A stretch of 64,000 nucleotides of DNA from Thermoplasmata archaeon (GCA_021810045.1 JAJZJR010000002.1:114530-178529), one strand, 5' to 3'; positions 51,913-60,326 are shown, counted from the first letter of the stretch. The notes: generated by a model not told the origin, from the sequence alone. Made by a program: numbers and translations.

Positions 51913-52674
51913 ATTAATCTGATTTTTCAGCTTTTTTACATTTTTCTATTTATCATTACATGGCTTCTCCATACCTTGTTTTCAGTGAGTGGCCTGGGGG
52001 GAGGTATTGTAATAATTCCAGTATACATAGCACTTGGAATCTCTGTTCCTGTTGCTGCAGCCGCAGGATTGTTGATGAACATAATCGCCTTGACACTCGT
52101 TTCGGCACATAATTCCAGCCACAGAATAGTTCGCTGGAAACTTGGGACAGCTTTCCTAGTGCCTGCACTGGTCATGACACCTCTGGGAGAGATTGCAAGT
52201 ACCCATGTGGAAAGAGAGTTTGTTGTCTTGATATTCATAGCTCTGCTGATTTATGCATTTTTTCATGTTATTCAGAAGAGAAAGGCTACCCACAAAGAGA
52301 GACTGACCGGAACAAATTCCTTGCTGATTGCTGTACCGGTTGGACTCATTGCTGGATTCCTTAGCGGACTTACCGGAATCGGTGGGGGGCTGATTGTGCT
52401 ACCGGTACTTACGTTTATGGAAGATGACTACAAGAAAATTGCCGGCACCACAGCATATGTTGCCCTCTTTATATCTGTAGCCTCATTCATCTCCCATGCA
52501 GGAAGTGTATTGCTTTTTTCCCTGCCAATATGGATTGTGATTGTTGCAGGCAGCACTGCAGGAGGCCTTTTGGGTTCTTACCTTCTCCATATACTTAAAT
52601 CCACCAGGGTAAGCCAATTTACTGGATCTGTTATCCTCATTATAACCGGTATCCTCATTTACGCACTGATATGA
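51913..52674 (+). CDS. TauE/SafE-family sulfite/sulfonate exporter-like membrane protein, start codon non-canonical
   Basis: A TauE-family protein with about eight helices and two internal repeats, marked by SGLGGGIVIIPVYIALG and SGLTGIGGGLIVLPVL. Family members export sulfite or organosulfur anions, which fits the SQR module upstream. From the first normal start (TTG 51976) helix 1 would be missing. In frame upstream lies a hydrophobic helix (LFYIFLFIITWLLHTLF) preceded by AAGGAGGG, but there is no ATG, GTG or TTG between the stop at 51898 and 51976. ATT 51913 is at ideal spacing from that site, so I start there provisionally. Confidence 0.75.
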   Translation: MNLIFQLFYIFLFIITWLLHTLFSVSGLGGGIVIIPVYIALGISVPVAAAAGLLMNIIALTLVSAHNSSHRIVRWKLGTAFLVPALVMTPLGEIASTHVEREFVVLIFIALLIYAFFHVIQKRKATHKERLTGTNSLLIAVPVGLIAGFLSGLTGIGGGLIVLPVLTFMEDDYKKIAGTTAYVALFISVASFISHAGSVLLFSLPIWIVIVAGSTAGGLLGSYLLHILKSTRVSQFTGSVILIITGILIYALI

Positions 52675-52764
52675 AGATGCAAATATCATTGGTTCATCTT
52701 TCCACAGAATACAGGCAAGTGTGATTTATGCAAAAGACATGGACAATCAACACAACTGCAGCGA

Positions 52765-53283
52765 ATGTTTATAGGAGAGTTTGCAGATTGGAAATACATG
52801 GAAGAAAAAAACAACCACAAATTTCCAACGTTTGATTGTGTCATTTCCAATACGGTTGAGGAATATGATGCCGAAATGGAGAGATTCTTTATCACAAGAT
52901 CTAAGCTGGCTGTGACACTTGCACGGCTCAGATTAGGTGACAGTCCGTGGGCAGAGAATTATGAAAGAATGATGGGGTACATGTCTGAACTTGTCAAGTC
53001 ACTGATAGAGCTAAAAGAACCACCATCCCATGAATTCCTCATAGAATTATCTCTTGGCGATGAACTTGAGGATGATACTACAGAGAGGCTCCTCAGAACA
53101 AGAAATCCTTTAGTTGCCGATACAACTGAAGCAGCTTTACTTGTTAGGGATCTTATGTTCTGGTTTGTCAGAAACAGCAAGGAAAAGAAGCTTTCAAAGA
53201 GTTTTACCCCGGAAAGATTTCAAGGCTTACCGTTCCTCAGACTCGCCCTGGTTTACAGGAGTGTAAGCTTGTCCGGACAATGA
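52765..53283 (+). CDS. Unknown protein (172 aa) downstream of the exporter
   Basis: A soluble, mostly helical, acidic protein that I do not recognise. It starts at ATG 52765, 90 bases after the exporter stop. In the same frame upstream (stop-free back to 52675) a CDLCKRHG motif is encoded, so a zinc-knuckle extension with no usable start cannot be excluded. The central part (ITRSKLAVTLARLRLGD; YMSELVKSLIELKE) is helical. No membrane segment. It may belong to the three-paralogue region that follows, but has no similarity I can see. Confidence 0.65.
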   Translation: MFIGEFADWKYMEEKNNHKFPTFDCVISNTVEEYDAEMERFFITRSKLAVTLARLRLGDSPWAENYERMMGYMSELVKSLIELKEPPSHEFLIELSLGDELEDDTTERLLRTRNPLVADTTEAALLVRDLMFWFVRNSKEKKLSKSFTPERFQGLPFLRLALVYRSVSLSGQ

Positions 53284-53365
53284 AGCGGCTAATTGTTGTA
53301 TGGGAAATTTACCCAAACAATCAAATAATGATAAATTTTAAAAAGAACGGATTATCTTCAGTTTG

Positions 53366-54295
53366 ATGGATTCGCGTGATATTGATAAGTTTCTCGATAC
53401 GAGACTGGTCTTCAAATATCATGGAAACAGTGGTATCATAGAACATTCCAATAAAGTGAATTACTCCTTCCAGTCTGCGATACATATAGGGGAAGGAGAC
53501 TTTGAGTTTTCCTATTTCGTTCCTGAAAAGATTGCAGAAAGCAGGGATATGGCAATCATTATAGCTCAGACCAATGCCAGAAAACGCGGAAATCTATATT
53601 TCGTAACCAACAATATAACCAACTCAAACTCACTGGAATCATTAAGATTGATTTTAGAAGACGCGAAGTCATCAGTTCTTGACAACATATATGTTGAAAA
53701 TGGAGCATTATATTTTTCAATGAGGTTCAGCAGCATTGAAATGTCAAAGTTCTCAAACGTTTTACTTAAATTCACAAAGAACTTTGAAGCAGTAGAAGTT
53801 GCATATCTTGGACCAAATCCCGGTCTTGATTCCACCCTGATTGAAAATAAGCCTAACACCGGCCTTACCAGAGCAATATGGGAATATGATATGCCAAAAG
53901 ATTCATTCGTAAGTGCCCCCATAAATGCCCTTGGAGATGAGTGGGTTTCTGATATCAGGTACATGACAAAAAATGATGTCGTTCCGCAGATTTTCAAGAC
54001 AAAAGAAGCCATTGAGGATCCTGAGAATTCGGGTTTCAATGTGATATCAGAGAAAGACCATATCTATGAACTAACATTCAGCAACCGGGGATCTATGATA
54101 AGGGAATACCACAATAGATCCTATGAGCGAAAAATTGTAAGATTTGAGCGGCACCTTAATTACAAGAACGAGATGATGAGGGTCGACACGGTCATTCCAA
54201 GTGTCCAGATCAAGGACCTGCTCCAGGTTCTTTCATTAGTCAATGCGAAGTACCCTGCATTCAATTTAAAACTTGTTTCAATTTCGGAAATTTAG
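53366..54295 (+). CDS. Member 1 of a three-gene paralogous family, unknown function
   Basis: A 310-residue (approx.) soluble alpha/beta protein of unknown family. It shares collinear blocks with the two genes to its right: DTRLVF near residue 12, RFSSIEM near 120, YLGPNPGL at 147-154, EWVSDIRY, EDPENSG, and a C-terminal YPAFNLKL. No membrane, HTH or metal motif is visible. ATG 53366 is chosen (TTG 53363 precedes it). It converges on member 2 with a 10-base gap. Confidence 0.75.
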   Translation: MDSRDIDKFLDTRLVFKYHGNSGIIEHSNKVNYSFQSAIHIGEGDFEFSYFVPEKIAESRDMAIIIAQTNARKRGNLYFVTNNITNSNSLESLRLILEDAKSSVLDNIYVENGALYFSMRFSSIEMSKFSNVLLKFTKNFEAVEVAYLGPNPGLDSTLIENKPNTGLTRAIWEYDMPKDSFVSAPINALGDEWVSDIRYMTKNDVVPQIFKTKEAIEDPENSGFNVISEKDHIYELTFSNRGSMIREYHNRSYERKIVRFERHLNYKNEMMRVDTVIPSVQIKDLLQVLSLVNAKYPAFNLKLVSISEI

Positions 54296-54305
54296 TTGGA
54301 TGGAA

Positions 54306-55244
54306 TCAAAGCCACTGTGCATTTGCCACTTTTGATAACGACAATTCCCACTCCGGAAATTCGTCTGATAAGCCAGATAATGATGATATATAACTATAAA
54401 TTAGAACTTCTGGAATGTAGGATAAGAGCTCAAGCTTGCCGTTGTCGTATCTTAATGTCCGGCAGAATCTCACCATTTTTGTCAAGTACAGATTTCTGAA
54501 AAACCCTTTCAAGAATGGATTGTCAAGTCCAAGTTTAAATTCATAAAGATTGAGTTCTGGATCAATAAGAACCAGGCCCTTATCTTCGGGATCTGAAACC
54601 TTTTCATTTGTAATCACCAGTTCAGATGCACTCATTCCGGTCGTCATGAAGCGGGATTCGAGAACCCAATTGTTTGTAAGGGAGGAAAATGGATTACTTT
54701 TTCTCGACTCTTCCGGAACATTTACTTGCCACCTGATTTCCATGAGATTGGCTATTTTCTTCACATCTTTGAGGATTGCAGGTAAACCAGGGTTTGGACC
54801 AAGATATTTAACACTGAAGCCTTCTATTTTTTGTGCGAGTCCCAGAACAACCCCGGTGACTCTTTGAAGCTCCGAGGAATGAAATCTACACGATAGATAA
54901 TATGTTCCGCTGGATAGCCAAAGGTTGTCTGCAACCATGGTCTTAGTTTCTTCTATGGCTGCCTTCAGGCCTTTGTGCAGATCTTCTGTGGCCATCCCAA
55001 AATTGGAGAAATAAACATTACCTTCCTTTGTAGCATTGGACTGTGCCAGAAAGATTGCAATTTCCCTGTTTGCAGCAAGTTCGTCTGGGATAAAGAATGA
55101 AAGTTCAAGACTGTCTTCCCCGAAGTGAAGACCGGATTGAAGCTCGAGTGAAAGCCTCTTGGTAAACTCAGCTACAGGGAGCGACCCCGTCAGTGAAAAA
55201 ATAATCCTCATGTCCAAAACCCGATCTACTGCGTCGAGGTCCAT
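54306..55244 (-). CDS. Member 2 of the three-gene paralogous family
   Basis: A 312-residue protein with the same layout as members 1 and 3: DMRIIF (11-16), FFIPDELAANREIAIFLAQSNA, RFHSSEL (120-126), YLGPNPGL (147-154), NNWVLESRFM, DPEDKG and FPEWELSL at the end. It is closer to member 1 than to member 3 by eye. All three are about 310-321 residues, so this is a full-length family and not fragments. Function unknown. Confidence 0.75.
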   Translation of the reverse strand: MDLDAVDRVLDMRIIFSLTGSLPVAEFTKRLSLELQSGLHFGEDSLELSFFIPDELAANREIAIFLAQSNATKEGNVYFSNFGMATEDLHKGLKAAIEETKTMVADNLWLSSGTYYLSCRFHSSELQRVTGVVLGLAQKIEGFSVKYLGPNPGLPAILKDVKKIANLMEIRWQVNVPEESRKSNPFSSLTNNWVLESRFMTTGMSASELVITNEKVSDPEDKGLVLIDPELNLYEFKLGLDNPFLKGFFRNLYLTKMVRFCRTLRYDNGKLELLSYIPEVLIYSYISSLSGLSDEFPEWELSLSKVANAQWL

Positions 55245-55318
55245 GCTGAAACGAATTCGTCTACTCCTTTAAATTTTGCTACTTTGGTGAATATTTCCCA
55301 CTCAATTTATGGCACCTT

Positions 55319-56284
55319 TTATGTGGTAAAATCTGGGCCGAATACCTGTATAAGGGAATTCTGATCATACTTCAAACGGGAGGAGTATGTCAGTTTAACA
55401 TCCAGATCCGGAAATTCCTTTACTGTTTCTGCAACAGATTCAACAACAGTACCCCCGTAATTCTCAGGAATCAGCCCGCATATGCGCAAATTTTGCCCGT
55501 TGTATTCATGATTTGAGTAAAACATAGGGTTATAATGCTCAAAAACAAGCTTGGAATATAGGAGATAAATTCCGCTTGTTATATTTGCCCCATATATTCT
55601 ATCTTCCCCTGAGATTTCTCTGAATACTTGATGATTTATTGATTCGGGGTCCTGGATACGGAAGATAAAATCATCTGTACGGGACTTGCTGGTATATCTT
55701 GCCCTCCTTACCCAATTTGTTGAAAACAGTTCCTTCATTTTTTCAGATTCATTGCGAGGAGGGTTTATAGTCAGTGAACTTGCTACTATGTTTCCGGAGG
55801 TTTGAGCTTTTTCTATGACAAATCTTAATCCTCTGTTTGGTCCTATATATTCTGGGAACCCGTATCCAAAGCTCCTCCTTGCATTAAAAATGAATTTGGT
55901 GACTTCCTTCATATGGCTGTGATGAAAAGTAAACATGGTCTTGTGGTACCCACCTTCGATATATTTGTAATCAATAGCCACCGATGGAATTTTTATAAGC
56001 TCCCTCAAGGTCTCCATTTCCGGATAATCCTGAGAACTTATCTTGAAAACCATGTTTGACCCGATTTCTGAAACCTGCATTTTCTTGATGAAAATACCAT
56101 ACTCATAATCTTTCTTCAGGAACGCCGGCACATTAATGTACTCGCCAACCTCATCATCGGTATAAAATAGGTGTTCAGAGAAGCTTATAGGGAATTTTCT
56201 TGATTCCACCAGGAAAGGAATGTTGCTTTTTACTGCAAAGATGCACTGCATATCCCCAATAGGATCAGGGTCATTTGGGAACAT
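55319..56284 (-). CDS. Member 3 of the three-gene paralogous family, most divergent
   Basis: A 321-residue protein with the family landmarks DMQCIF (11-16), TFHHSHM (about 119-125), YIGPNRGL (146-153), TNWVRRARY, DPESIN and FPDLDVKL. It has an extra C-terminal segment of about 20 residues. It is on the same strand as member 2, 74 bases upstream of it, and follows the HxlR regulator gene in the same direction, so it may be under that regulator's control. Function unknown. Confidence 0.72.
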   Translation of the reverse strand: MFPNDPDPIGDMQCIFAVKSNIPFLVESRKFPISFSEHLFYTDDEVGEYINVPAFLKKDYEYGIFIKKMQVSEIGSNMVFKISSQDYPEMETLRELIKIPSVAIDYKYIEGGYHKTMFTFHHSHMKEVTKFIFNARRSFGYGFPEYIGPNRGLRFVIEKAQTSGNIVASSLTINPPRNESEKMKELFSTNWVRRARYTSKSRTDDFIFRIQDPESINHQVFREISGEDRIYGANITSGIYLLYSKLVFEHYNPMFYSNHEYNGQNLRICGLIPENYGGTVVESVAETVKEFPDLDVKLTYSSRLKYDQNSLIQVFGPDFTT

Positions 56285-56348
56285 CTATAATATTATGCTT
56301 AAAATTATAAAAATTTTTACCTTGCCTTGAACATTTACCTAACTGTGA

Positions 56349-56720
56349 TTAGCTGATCAGGGCCTCAATGGTTTCTCCATCTCCTGCTTCAGTTATCTTT
56401 CTCTCTGTTTCCAGAGCCTGATGCAATAGTTTTGCCAGCTCTTTGCCCTTCTTTGTGAGAGAATAGAAAACCTGAGGAGGGTTGGTGCCAATGACTTCCC
56501 TTTCCACCATTTCCCTGGAGGTGAGATTATTCAATACCCTTGAGAGGCTTGTAGAACTGACATTCCTAAGACTTCCCTTGATCTCATTGTACCTCATCTT
56601 ACCATAATAATCAAGCCTGTGCAGAATCTGAGGTGCCCAGGAGTGACCAAAAAGAGACATTATTCTGTCAAGCTTCTCATCATCCTTTTGGAATCTTGAA
56701 ACGATTGATACCTCTACCAT
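56349..56720 (-). CDS. HxlR-like winged-helix regulator
   Basis: A 123-residue DNA-binding protein. LFGHSWAPQILHRLDYYGKMRYNEIKGSLRNVSSTSLSRVLNNLTSREMVEREV is a clear HxlR/MarR-type winged helix (about residues 25-80), followed by the wing TNPPQVFYSLTKKGKELAKLLH. The metabolite or redox signal is unknown; it has no cysteine, so it is not the thiol-sensing type. A palindrome lies in the gap to the divergent htrA gene, and member 3 of the unknown family follows 64 bases downstream. Confidence 0.88.
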   Translation of the reverse strand: MVEVSIVSRFQKDDEKLDRIMSLFGHSWAPQILHRLDYYGKMRYNEIKGSLRNVSSTSLSRVLNNLTSREMVEREVIGTNPPQVFYSLTKKGKELAKLLHQALETERKITEAGDGETIEALIS

Positions 56721-56734
56721 TTCTGTTACCTGAT

Positions 56735-56748
56735 GACACTTGAGTGTC
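56735..56748. promoter_or_regulatory. Inverted repeat between hxlR and htrA (candidate operator)
   Basis: GACACT (56735-56740) and AGTGTC (56743-56748) are separated by two bases. The site lies between the hxlR start (56720) and a GATATATTAAC element (56754-56764), which is nearly symmetric and about 37-39 bases from both start codons, so both genes could be controlled from here. HxlR family members usually bind sites in their own promoter. Confidence 0.5.
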
Positions 56749-56795
56749 TTTCTGATATATTAACTTAGACCACATTGCAAATGCAAGGAGATACG

Positions 56796-57773
56796 ATGAT
56801 GATTCCAAAGAGTGAAGAATACAACTTTGAGGATAAAATAACAGATGTTGTGTCAAAGGTTAGGGAAGGCGTAGTTATGGTAACTGCACACCGCTACCAG
56901 ATGGACAGGTTCGGCGATATAAAACCATTAGATGGTGCTGCCAGCGGGATCATTGTGAGCCCAAGCGGCTATATTGTAACGAATCACCATGTAATTCAGG
57001 ATCACCAGAACCTGCAGGTTACAACAAGCAACGGGGATGTTTACGATGCAGATGTAATAGGGAGTGATCCTGCAACCGATGTTGCAGTGCTGAAAATCAA
57101 TGCGAGAGATTTGAAACCCCTCAAAATAGGAGACTCTGAAAAACTGGTTGCCGGAAAATTGGTGGTTGCAATAGGAAATGCACTGGGTCTTCCTGGAGAT
57201 CCCACGGTTTCTCTTGGTGTCATAAGTGCAATAGGGAGACCAATGCCCTGGGCGGATTTCATATTTGAAGGGCTCCTCCAGACGGACGCAGCCATCAATC
57301 CCGGAAACAGTGGAGGCCCTCTTGCCACACTTGACGGTGAAGTTGTAGGGATGAATACAGCAATTGTTGCTTTCGCCCAGGGAGTTGGATTTGCCATACC
57401 TGCAGGAACAATAAAACGGGTAATGGAACAGCTTCTGGAAAATGGAAGAGTTGTCAGACCATGGCTTGGAATATCGGGAATGACAGTGAATGATTCCATG
57501 AGAGGAATGAAACACTTCAGTGGAGTCAGGGGTGTTGCTATAGCGAGGATTTCAAGGGGTAGTCCTGCCCACCTGGCAGGTTTAAGGCCATGGGACATAA
57601 TTACTTCCCTGGATGACAGGAAAGTTGAGAACATGAGAGACCTGCTGGAAGGTCTTTCCAGAACAAGAATCGGACATACCGTATCTCTCGGAATTCTGAG
57701 AAATGGCAATGTTACCAAGGCCCAAATCAAACTGGTGGAGATGCCCGAACACTATCTGGAATACAGGAGATAG
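56796..57773 (+). CDS. HtrA/DegP-like serine protease without signal peptide
   Basis: A 325-residue S1C protease. The catalytic triad is His65 (VTNHHVIQDH), Asp95 (ATDVAVLK) and Ser172 (NPGNSGGPLA). One PDZ domain follows (from about 215: GVAIARISRGSPAHLAGLRPWDIITSLDDRKV). No signal or membrane segment is found, so it acts in the cytoplasm in protein quality control. The start ATG 56796 is preceded by AAGGAG at five bases; a TTG seven codons upstream is less likely. It is divergent from hxlR. Confidence 0.93.
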   Translation: MMIPKSEEYNFEDKITDVVSKVREGVVMVTAHRYQMDRFGDIKPLDGAASGIIVSPSGYIVTNHHVIQDHQNLQVTTSNGDVYDADVIGSDPATDVAVLKINARDLKPLKIGDSEKLVAGKLVVAIGNALGLPGDPTVSLGVISAIGRPMPWADFIFEGLLQTDAAINPGNSGGPLATLDGEVVGMNTAIVAFAQGVGFAIPAGTIKRVMEQLLENGRVVRPWLGISGMTVNDSMRGMKHFSGVRGVAIARISRGSPAHLAGLRPWDIITSLDDRKVENMRDLLEGLSRTRIGHTVSLGILRNGNVTKAQIKLVEMPEHYLEYRR

Positions 57774-57798
57774 TATCTCCTCAAATTTTCTTAATTTC

Positions 57799-58452
57799 CT
57801 AATTCCTGTAAAAACGGAGATGGGCCGTATCAGCATATTTTATTATTTTACTGCCGTTATTCCATATAGATACCTGTGAGAGACTTGCAGGCCGTACACG
57901 TGGAGGCCCCCAGAGTCTTGAAAAAGGCCGTCCGTCAAAATATGCCATAAGTATTTTGACTACTGCCGTGTGGGAAACCATGAGTATATTTTTTCCTTTC
58001 CCGTCCGAAAGTACTCTTTTCAGCACGTTTATACAGCGGTTCCTCACCTCTATCAAAGTCTCACCTGATCCAACCGGTTCAAAATTTGCAGGGTCATTGA
58101 AGTAAGTGTGCTGAAGGGCCGGGTAGAGCTGTGAAACCTCTGTGCGTTTCATTCCTTCCCATTCACCCAGACCTATCTCCCTCAGATCATCCTCTCTCAA
58201 GAGGTCGCATGGATTGTTCTGATAGGAATTTATTATCTCCGCGGTATCCACTGCACGTTTGCTGGAGCTGGAGTAAATGACATCAATATTGTAGCCTGAA
58301 AGGTACTTACCAAGATATGAAGCCTGCTGCTCTCCTACTTTTGTTAGAGGAGAATCGAGCATTCCCTGTATCCTGTGCTCGTTATTCCATGCCGTCTGCC
58401 CATGCCTTGCAATAAAGAGGTTAGTTACAGGATCGCTGGACGGTTCATTCAA
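57799..58452 (-). CDS. Histidine phosphatase (phosphoglycerate mutase family)
   Basis: A 217-residue enzyme. The phospho-histidine is in LFIARHGQTAWNNEHRIQG, and the second His in LMVSHTAVVKILMAYF. The form (SPLTKVGEQQASYLGKYL; VIYSSSSKRAVDTAEII) suits a small broad-specificity phosphatase or cofactor-dependent mutase; the exact substrate is unknown. It is convergent with htrA and divergent from the trypsin-fold gene. Confidence 0.92.
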   Translation of the reverse strand: MNEPSSDPVTNLFIARHGQTAWNNEHRIQGMLDSPLTKVGEQQASYLGKYLSGYNIDVIYSSSSKRAVDTAEIINSYQNNPCDLLREDDLREIGLGEWEGMKRTEVSQLYPALQHTYFNDPANFEPVGSGETLIEVRNRCINVLKRVLSDGKGKNILMVSHTAVVKILMAYFDGRPFSRLWGPPRVRPASLSQVSIWNNGSKIIKYADTAHLRFYRN

Positions 58453-58595
58453 AGTATACTTTTATCTCAGCACGACATATAAGATTATCCAAATAGATGC
58501 TAAATAGAGAGACATTTATTATTGGCACAATATGGATGCGAAATTTCTCTGGAAATAGGGAAGTTATTTGAAACCAGAATTTATTCATCTCATAA

Positions 58596-59582
58596 TTGGC
58601 AGTCTGTTGGTATTGTGAAAAGGAAATACTTGGTTTTCGATACAAGATCGCAGGGAATGACTGTGATATTGAGTGTGCTAACTCTCAGATCAACAGGTCA
58701 CTTGAATTTCTTGGACGCCTTATGAGTGAGATTGATGAGTTTGTAGGGTTTGGGCTGGGATATGACAAACCGGAATTTTTCTGGTACATTTTTGCTGAAA
58801 CAGAAGCAGCTGCCATAAGCATCAGGGAAGTGTGTTCAAACGCACAGATAGGTTTCAGCCTTTATCCGCTTATGGCAAAAATTCCGGGAGGAATTGACCC
58901 GGAACCAACCGTTGCCCTCCCCGACAGAATTATTCTGGGTGGTGTCTCAGTAGGGCATCTCAATACAAAAACCACTGGAACACTGGGCGGAGTAGTAAGG
59001 ATCGGGGAACAGAAATATGCAGTATCAACAGCAAGTGTATTGGCTCCAGAAGGGTCAAAGCTTGGTGATATCATCGTACAGCCTAGCATAGAAGATTCAC
59101 CCCATAGAGCATATTCGCTTGGAAAACTTGCCGTCATTTCAAAACTTGCCTTTGGTTCAATAAACGACCTGGATGCGGCAATAGCACTTGTTGATTCTGA
59201 AGTACCAACATCCCCAAGGATCAGGGAAATAGGCAGGCCCACGGATGTTGCTGAACCGGAAATTGGCATCAATGTTAGGAAAACCGGAAGATCAACTGGT
59301 TACAGGGAAGGAAGAGTGCTTTGTACAGACGTGAGGATAAAAGTTCTGAAAGGCTCCCAGCAATTCATATTCCAGGATCAGTTCATCGTAATGTCGGAAT
59401 CGGAACCTTTTGCTGAAGTAGGTGATGAGGGCGCTTTTATACTCAACAATAACAACGACCTAGTGGGAATGATACAGCTTGCATTCCACGGCATGGCTGT
59501 CTGCGCCAGGGGAAGCGTACTTATGGGCAGGTTCGGATTTACTCCGCCGTATTGCTTTGAACCAACTGATGATGACTTCTAG
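58596..59582 (+). CDS. Trypsin-fold protein with lost catalytic His and Ser (probable pseudoprotease) and N-terminal Cys motif
   Basis: A 328-residue protein. The N-terminus has CWYC (4-7) and Cys23/Cys27, a possible zinc knuckle. From about 117 it follows a trypsin-like peptidase family: GTLGGVVRIGEQKYAVSTASVLA, where Ser147 stands where the catalytic His is expected (usual NNHVLA). Asp193 in NDLDAAIALV is retained. GRSTGYREGRV is conserved, but PFAEVGDEGAFIL has Glu278 in place of the nucleophile Ser (usual GDSGS). Thus it should not cleave peptides, and may bind a ligand or protein. TTG 58596 directly follows a stop codon and is the only start that keeps the Cys motif. Confidence 0.75.
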   Translation: MAVCWYCEKEILGFRYKIAGNDCDIECANSQINRSLEFLGRLMSEIDEFVGFGLGYDKPEFFWYIFAETEAAAISIREVCSNAQIGFSLYPLMAKIPGGIDPEPTVALPDRIILGGVSVGHLNTKTTGTLGGVVRIGEQKYAVSTASVLAPEGSKLGDIIVQPSIEDSPHRAYSLGKLAVISKLAFGSINDLDAAIALVDSEVPTSPRIREIGRPTDVAEPEIGINVRKTGRSTGYREGRVLCTDVRIKVLKGSQQFIFQDQFIVMSESEPFAEVGDEGAFILNNNNDLVGMIQLAFHGMAVCARGSVLMGRFGFTPPYCFEPTDDDF

Positions 59583-59590
59583 TGGAGAAT

Positions 59591-60142
59591 TCAGAGATTA
59601 AACGGGTCCATTTTGAAATTTATAGTCAGCTCGTTGCTGCTGCTATCCGGTATTGTGACCTCAATATCTCCTATCCTCTTTATGGTCTCTGACATGATCT
59701 TCCCAAGAAGCTGGGAAACCTTAGAACCCATATTGTGTCTTATGATTATTCTGTGATCGAGTCCATTGATTTTTTCCTCAAACATTCCCAGTCCCCCATA
59801 GTTACAGAGAATTGCAAGGAAATCAATGAAGGCCTTAATTCCCGGATCATTGTATTTGAAAAAAGTGAATTCTTTCAGAGCAAGGGAAGATATGTCCCGG
59901 GAAATTATATCCATCTCCTCTACGCTTAATACCTCCACCAGAGCCTGAAAAGTGTTTCGTGTGATGGTAATAAAGCCGAATCTTTCAGCAAAGGTTCCAA
60001 ATTCAGAGTACTTTTGAAGAATAGAGTTAACAAGATTATTGAAAGTAAGGTGCTTTGATTCTGTCTCCCTGTTTAAAAAATCCTCCATATCTTTATCCAT
60101 TCTTATGGAGCGGACTACATTCTTCTTTCCGTTTGGAGGCAT
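59591..60142 (-). CDS. Ribbon-helix-helix regulator with a C-terminal domain of unknown function
   Basis: A 183-residue protein. Residues 8-45 form an RHH (CopG/MetJ-like) DNA-binding motif: KNVVRSIRMDKDMEDFLNRETES and FNNLVNSILQKY. The C-terminal 130 residues hold an uncharacterised domain with HRIIIRHNMGSKVSQLLGKIM and a following beta strand, a form I associate with archaeal regulators, though I cannot name it. It overlaps nothing; the 3' end converges with the trypsin-fold gene, separated by 8 bases. TGACCA repeats upstream may be its operator. Confidence 0.75.
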   Translation of the reverse strand: MPPNGKKNVVRSIRMDKDMEDFLNRETESKHLTFNNLVNSILQKYSEFGTFAERFGFITITRNTFQALVEVLSVEEMDIISRDISSLALKEFTFFKYNDPGIKAFIDFLAILCNYGGLGMFEEKINGLDHRIIIRHNMGSKVSQLLGKIMSETIKRIGDIEVTIPDSSSNELTINFKMDPFNL

Positions 60143-60203
60143 TTCAATATTTTAGGACACCACCTGTTATTACCCTTTCGGTACAATCCCAAAATCTATG
60201 CTC

Positions 60204-60262
60204 TGACCAAAGGCCCAAGGATTCACTGGTCAAAACATGGTTTTTGTTTGAGGCAATGACCA
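60204..60262. promoter_or_regulatory. TGACCA repeats in the RHH upstream region
   Basis: TGACCA at 60204-60209, its inverse TGGTCA at 60227-60232, and TGACCA at 60257-60262 lie between the RHH gene and the gene at 60327; a further copy overlaps that gene's start (60328-60333). RHH proteins bind such repeated short arms. Spacing is irregular, so the site is only a candidate. Confidence 0.3.
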
Positions 60263-60326
60263 ATAAAATACATTTTGATTACAATGTAAACTTCCCCTAA
60301 AAATATAAAGCCAGCATGACCCTAAA

